Below are positions 60,610-64,000 of a stretch of DNA of 64,000 nt, piece by piece. The notes under the pieces were generated by a model. It worked only from the letters and a program-made list of their open reading frames with translations, was not told where the DNA came from and did not search any database. Within the stretch, counting starts at the first letter, position 1. Each line of letters starts with the position of its first letter. The position numbers and the translations under genes were made by a program. This stretch comes from Emmonsiellopsis sp. PD_33 (taxonomy: Eukaryota; Ascomycota; Eurotiomycetes; Onygenales; Ajellomycetaceae), in the NCBI GenBank assembly GCA_032988165.1, contig JANTQF010000055.1, positions 62,001-126,000 on the forward strand. The letters run 5' to 3'.

Positions 60610-61200
60610 AAGAGGTAAAAAGTTCTAAATATCTAGCTCTTTTCTATCTCTTCTCTATTTTTTTTTTCTCTTTTCTTAGATATCTTTTCTCCTACTAAAG
60701 ATCATCAACATTCTCTTTCCTATATCATACTGACTATAACTACATTAAAATAAACCCTCAAACCACCTCTTTCTCTCTCTGAAAAGAAAATCCTATCACC
60801 TCCCTCCTCTAATATCACATTCAATACAAAAGATGTATGTATAAAACTTTAACATCATAAAATAGAGAAGTAGTAAGACTAATATGATATATAGATTAGC
60901 ATATGAGTTACCCACTAATCAGCATCAAATACTATCTGTTGCTGGCTAGAAGCTGGCATGCTTCTATTATAATCTTTACTCTGATGTTCAGGTACTATTA
61001 GCTCAGTCTGGAAGAAATGTGATATATATATAGAATGTAATTAAACCTACTGACTTTATTCATTCTAAATACTTTTATATAAATACACTATTAGTTTAAT
61101 CCCATGAACAACAATTTAATGCATGATAAATTGATTTCTCCTGCTATACCTACTGAGTATGCTATTGATCATTCCCTGTCTGTGTTTAAGTCTCTAGTCA
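60610..61200. other. AT-rich stretch downstream of the U3-like array
   Basis: A pyrimidine-rich leader-like segment (60,640-60,800) is followed by AT-rich sequence. A possible R/U5 and primer-binding region could lie here, but I could not define an LTR end. A short open frame from 61,104 has no recognised features. Confidence 0.4.
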
Positions 61201-62200
61201 TTTTAGAGGGTGTTGTGAAAACTGCCTATAGAATAATCACCACCAATGCACTGTATGAGATATATATTGAAATAATATATCTCAGACTTTCCCTTTAGGC
61301 TCTTTTCTATCTTTCACCCCTCACATCAGTGACCAGCCTGGGTCTACACCTGACAACCCTATCATTATTGATTGAGTGAAGGGTTAGATGATCTCCTTCC
61401 TTAGAGAGTAAGTTTAAAGGCTTTGAAATCCAGATAAACCTTATTTTATCTCTTTTGATTGATTTGATCAGCTTTATTTTTGAGCACTTAATTTCAAGGG
61501 GTAGATCTAGCTCTCTACCTGGGCTTTTTACTGTCTCTTTTCCTTCTACTTTATATGTATGGCTGGGTTGATTTTGAGTGCTAGTTTTTCATTTTTTTAA
61601 AGAGTGGGATTGACTAGTAGTCTTAGAATGTTACTTCTTTATTACTTTAACTTTTCTTTTGCCTATCTTTATATCTTTATCCTTTATTCCTCTATTTGAT
61701 TTATGTGACTACATTATTTGCCACCCTCTACATTAATATTAGTAGAGGTATCCCTATTGATACTCACATCAGTCATACTAATATTAGCCAGTGTGTCCCT
61801 ATCATCATCCCCATTAATATTAGTAGAGGTGTCTCCTTGGCCACTCATATCAGCTATGTTAATATTGACCAGTGTGTCCCTACCACTATTCTCATTAATG
61901 TTAGTGGAGGTGTCTTCTTAGCTACTCATATTAGTCACACTAATATTAGCTAGTGTATCCCTACTATCATTCTCATTAATATTAGTAGAGGTGTCCCCAT
62001 CATCATTACTTGCATCAGGTCACATCAATGTTGAGTGGTGTGTCCCTACTCTCATTTATATTAATATTAGCAGCCCAGGTGTCTGCATCACCACTTATAT
62101 TAGCTGTGCTAATATTAGCTCTATTATGATCTATTCCTTTAATATTACTTACTACTCTGTTCCATGCTACTAGATGCATACACCCCTTCCCTACTTTATT
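61201..62200 (-). pseudogene. Unrecognised minus-strand coding relic with 27-residue repeats
   Basis: On the minus strand the 81-bp array reads as repeats of a polar 27-residue unit containing DTSTNIN and RDTLANIS. Downstream (61,290-61,560) another run is open and basic, including YKVEGKETVKSPGRELDLPL and KRDKIRFIWISKPLNLLSK. The plus strand of the same stretch is hydrophobic in the way typical of an antisense read. I do not recognise a family; a retroelement gag is possible. Confidence 0.4.
61732..62145. repeat. 81-bp tandem array, about 5 copies
   Basis: attaatattagtagaggt and variants start at 61732, 61813, 61894 and 61975 (81 bp apart each time), with a diverged copy at 62060. The period is 27 codons, and both the repeat and its frame are preserved across copies. 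Confidence 0.85.
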
Positions 62201-63060
62201 TGGGAGATTGATACTTATCTCCTTATCTGTGTGTGAGCAAATTTTAGCATTTTTTTTTGACCATCTAAATTAGATCAATTAGTGATAGGCTATATCTAAG
62301 TATTCAAGCCTTTTTATTGATGGTAGAATAGATACACTAAAATTTACTAGCATGCAAATAAGGAGATAATCTGTCATACTATCACTGCCTGGCACTATAA
62401 CCCTTATACTAACTCTTAACCTCTACCTCTACCTACAGCAGTTTTTCCTGTCAGTGACATTCAGAATGAACAAATGTGAATGTGAATGCAATAAATAAAT
62501 GAACATACAAATAAATGATCAATTAATAGTCAGGCTGCTACTAATATAAATTACTTGAGAAGAAGATGACTTATATACAGCTATGAAGCCCAGTTAGCAT
62601 TAGCATAAGATCAATCATAAAAGAAGAGATTAATTATGGGTAAACTTCAGCCATCAGCACTGATGGTGCAGAACTGTGGGATCTAATAGATTAGAATGAA
62701 TTGTAATTGACACTATTCTTATTATTTTTCAGAAGAAAACATTGCTTTAGAAAAAGATTATACTAATTATATCTATCTTTAGTGATTCCCCCCTTTCTAT
62801 TACATTCCTACTTCAGATGGCTGTATACTAACTATTTTTATTATAATAGCATTAGTTTCAATTGATGTGTCTTATTTTAATAAAATATCTGCTACACACT
62901 GACTTGACTCTCATCAGTTAATTACTAATAGTTATTCTCTCACTTCTATTTTATTACTTAAAAATTGCCTTACTCCATTCTTTTCTTACCTCTAATTACA
63001 TTGAATTCTATCTCACCATCTACTGGATTAGTACACTTCTTATCCCTAGAGTCTTCTCTT
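62201..63060. other. AT-rich stretch, nothing recognised
   Basis: No clear tandem repeat or protein family was recognised. Short T-rich runs (near 62,243 and 62,720) and a palindrome-like aatgaacatacaaataaatga segment are present. Confidence 0.4.
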
Positions 63061-64000
63061 TTTCTTTAAAGCTTTTGAAATCAACATCAAAAGAAGCTAT
63101 AAAGGTGAGGATTAGTTAACATACAACTTGAGATAAGTTCTGCAAGTCAGTAGTTAGAAGTAGGTTGATTCAGATAGCATATGATTTTGATATTCAAATT
63201 TGAAGCCTGCACTGACAAGATGGTTTGAAATTAAGCCTGTAGCATAGCCTGGCAGAAATGAACTAAAGTATAGGTAGGAGTCTATTATTGATAATTATCA
63301 TAATAATAAGGATATAGATGAGGATAATGGTTTGAAGAAAGTTAATAATGATATAGATGTGAAAGATAAGTCTCACCTTCTCTCAAATAAGTAAAGATGA
63401 ATTGAGCTAGACCTGATGAGTTATTCTCTTTATTATGTTGTGCCTGTTAATATTAATGCTATTATAGAATGATTTTACTTATTAGTATTAGCATGGGTTT
63501 GCTTACATTTTATGATGTTAATATTGAAATCAACTGATTATTTGAGTTAGAACTTTATACTACTGTAAAGACCATCTCTTTCAACTAGGAGCTCTTTTTT
63601 GAGTTCTCATGATGATTGGATTTTCTTGGGCCTTACTAGTAGCTATCAAACTCCTCTTACTACATCTAATGTAATCAAAGATAATGCAATCAAGAAGGGT
63701 GAAGGGTGTCTTGCATGAGCTAAATTAGAGTAAAGGTCAGATAGAAGTAAAATATAAGATAACAATCATACCCTTTTTGATGATGTTAGAATCTTATGTG
63801 CTGAAAGGCTGTACTCTAGCTATGAAATCTCACTATTATAGTGGATATTTTGATCAGAAGAAAAGAAGCCCCTGATGTCAGAATTAATAAAGAAGGTATA
63901 GAGGATATAGCATAAGAAGTTAATCAAATAGTAAAATTAAATGAGAGATATGATTGATTCTAAAAACCAGCCAACAAAGCAGTCTAATCATTGAGAGGCA
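63061..64000 (+). pseudogene. Possible plus-strand coding relic at the window edge
   Basis: One plus-strand frame keeps polar, coding-like stretches interrupted by stops, for example NNKDIDEDNGLKKVNNDIDV (63,300-63,360) and VRILCAERLYSSYEISLL (near 63,790-63,835). It continues to the end of the window. No family was recognised and the boundaries are uncertain. Confidence 0.3.

Larger units (their letters stand above)
41306..64000. repeat. AT-rich, CpG-free repeat block (RIP-like decay)
   Basis: From 41,306 to the window end I found no CG dinucleotide on reading through by eye (a missed one is possible), whereas region 1 has many per line. TG and CA stay frequent, so CpG appears to have been converted rather than all C lost. 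Every protein relic in the block carries TAG, TAA or TGA where Trp, Gln or Arg is expected. This is the signature of C-to-T mutation of repeats, known in Onygenales and other Pezizomycotina. No intact host gene was recognised. The block is dense in tandem repeats and transposon relics, listed individually. Confidence 0.85.

Noticed and set aside
60307..60628. Short plus-strand open frames over the 40-bp array
   Set aside because: The frame changes between 39- and 41-bp units, so the array is not under coding constraint.
44981..62145. CRISPR-like arrays
   Set aside because: The repeats are contiguous tandem units without unique spacers, in a eukaryotic genome.

Overview
The window is nuclear DNA from a filamentous ascomycete. 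The genes carry short GT-AG introns (about 58-135 nt), and xlnR, cnxE, kei1 and the fused sulfite reductase point to Eurotiomycetes (Eurotiales or Onygenales). The second part is a long AT-rich, CpG-free block, as in isochore-like genomes such as Blastomyces or Histoplasma relatives. I infer class and order only; the species is not decided by this sequence.

Region 1 (about 1-41,300) is an ordinary gene-bearing tract. In order: the 5' part of xlnR (minus, cut by the window edge); a 6.6-kb gene-poor stretch; mitochondrial RNA polymerase rpo41 (minus); Pol III subunit rpc5 (minus, one apparent frameshift); sulfite reductase beta subunit (minus); an unrecognised fungal membrane protein (minus); a broken APH-type phosphotransferase (minus); kei1, regulator of inositolphosphorylceramide synthase (minus); Rab GTPase ypt6 (minus) divergent from V-ATPase subunit vma16 (plus); molybdenum-cofactor gene cnxE (plus); and a DDHD-domain phospholipase (minus). 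Exons were placed by reading splice sites and joining frames by hand. Most are housekeeping genes (transcription, sulfur and molybdenum metabolism, endomembrane system) without operon-like logic.

Region 2 (about 41,306-64,000) changes abruptly. Reading it by eye I found no CpG dinucleotide in about 22.7 kb, while TpG, CpA and in-frame TAG/TAA/TGA are common. This fits exhaustive C-to-T decay of repeats (RIP-like mutation and/or deamination of methylated CpG). Relics remain readable: a Ty1/copia gag with the start of pol (plus), a Plavaka-type DNA transposase (minus), a SNF2-family helicase (minus), and several unrecognised coding-like relics. They sit among many tandem repeats with periods of 14 to 185 bp.

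The most interesting possibility is a composite element at about 46.3-59.9 kb. Two related sequences in inverted orientation (46.43-46.95 and 59.25-59.93 kb) flank the Plavaka relic, the SNF2 helicase relic and a divergent unknown relic with its own CCAAT/TATA promoter. Whether this is one transposon or nested insertions cannot be settled from one copy.
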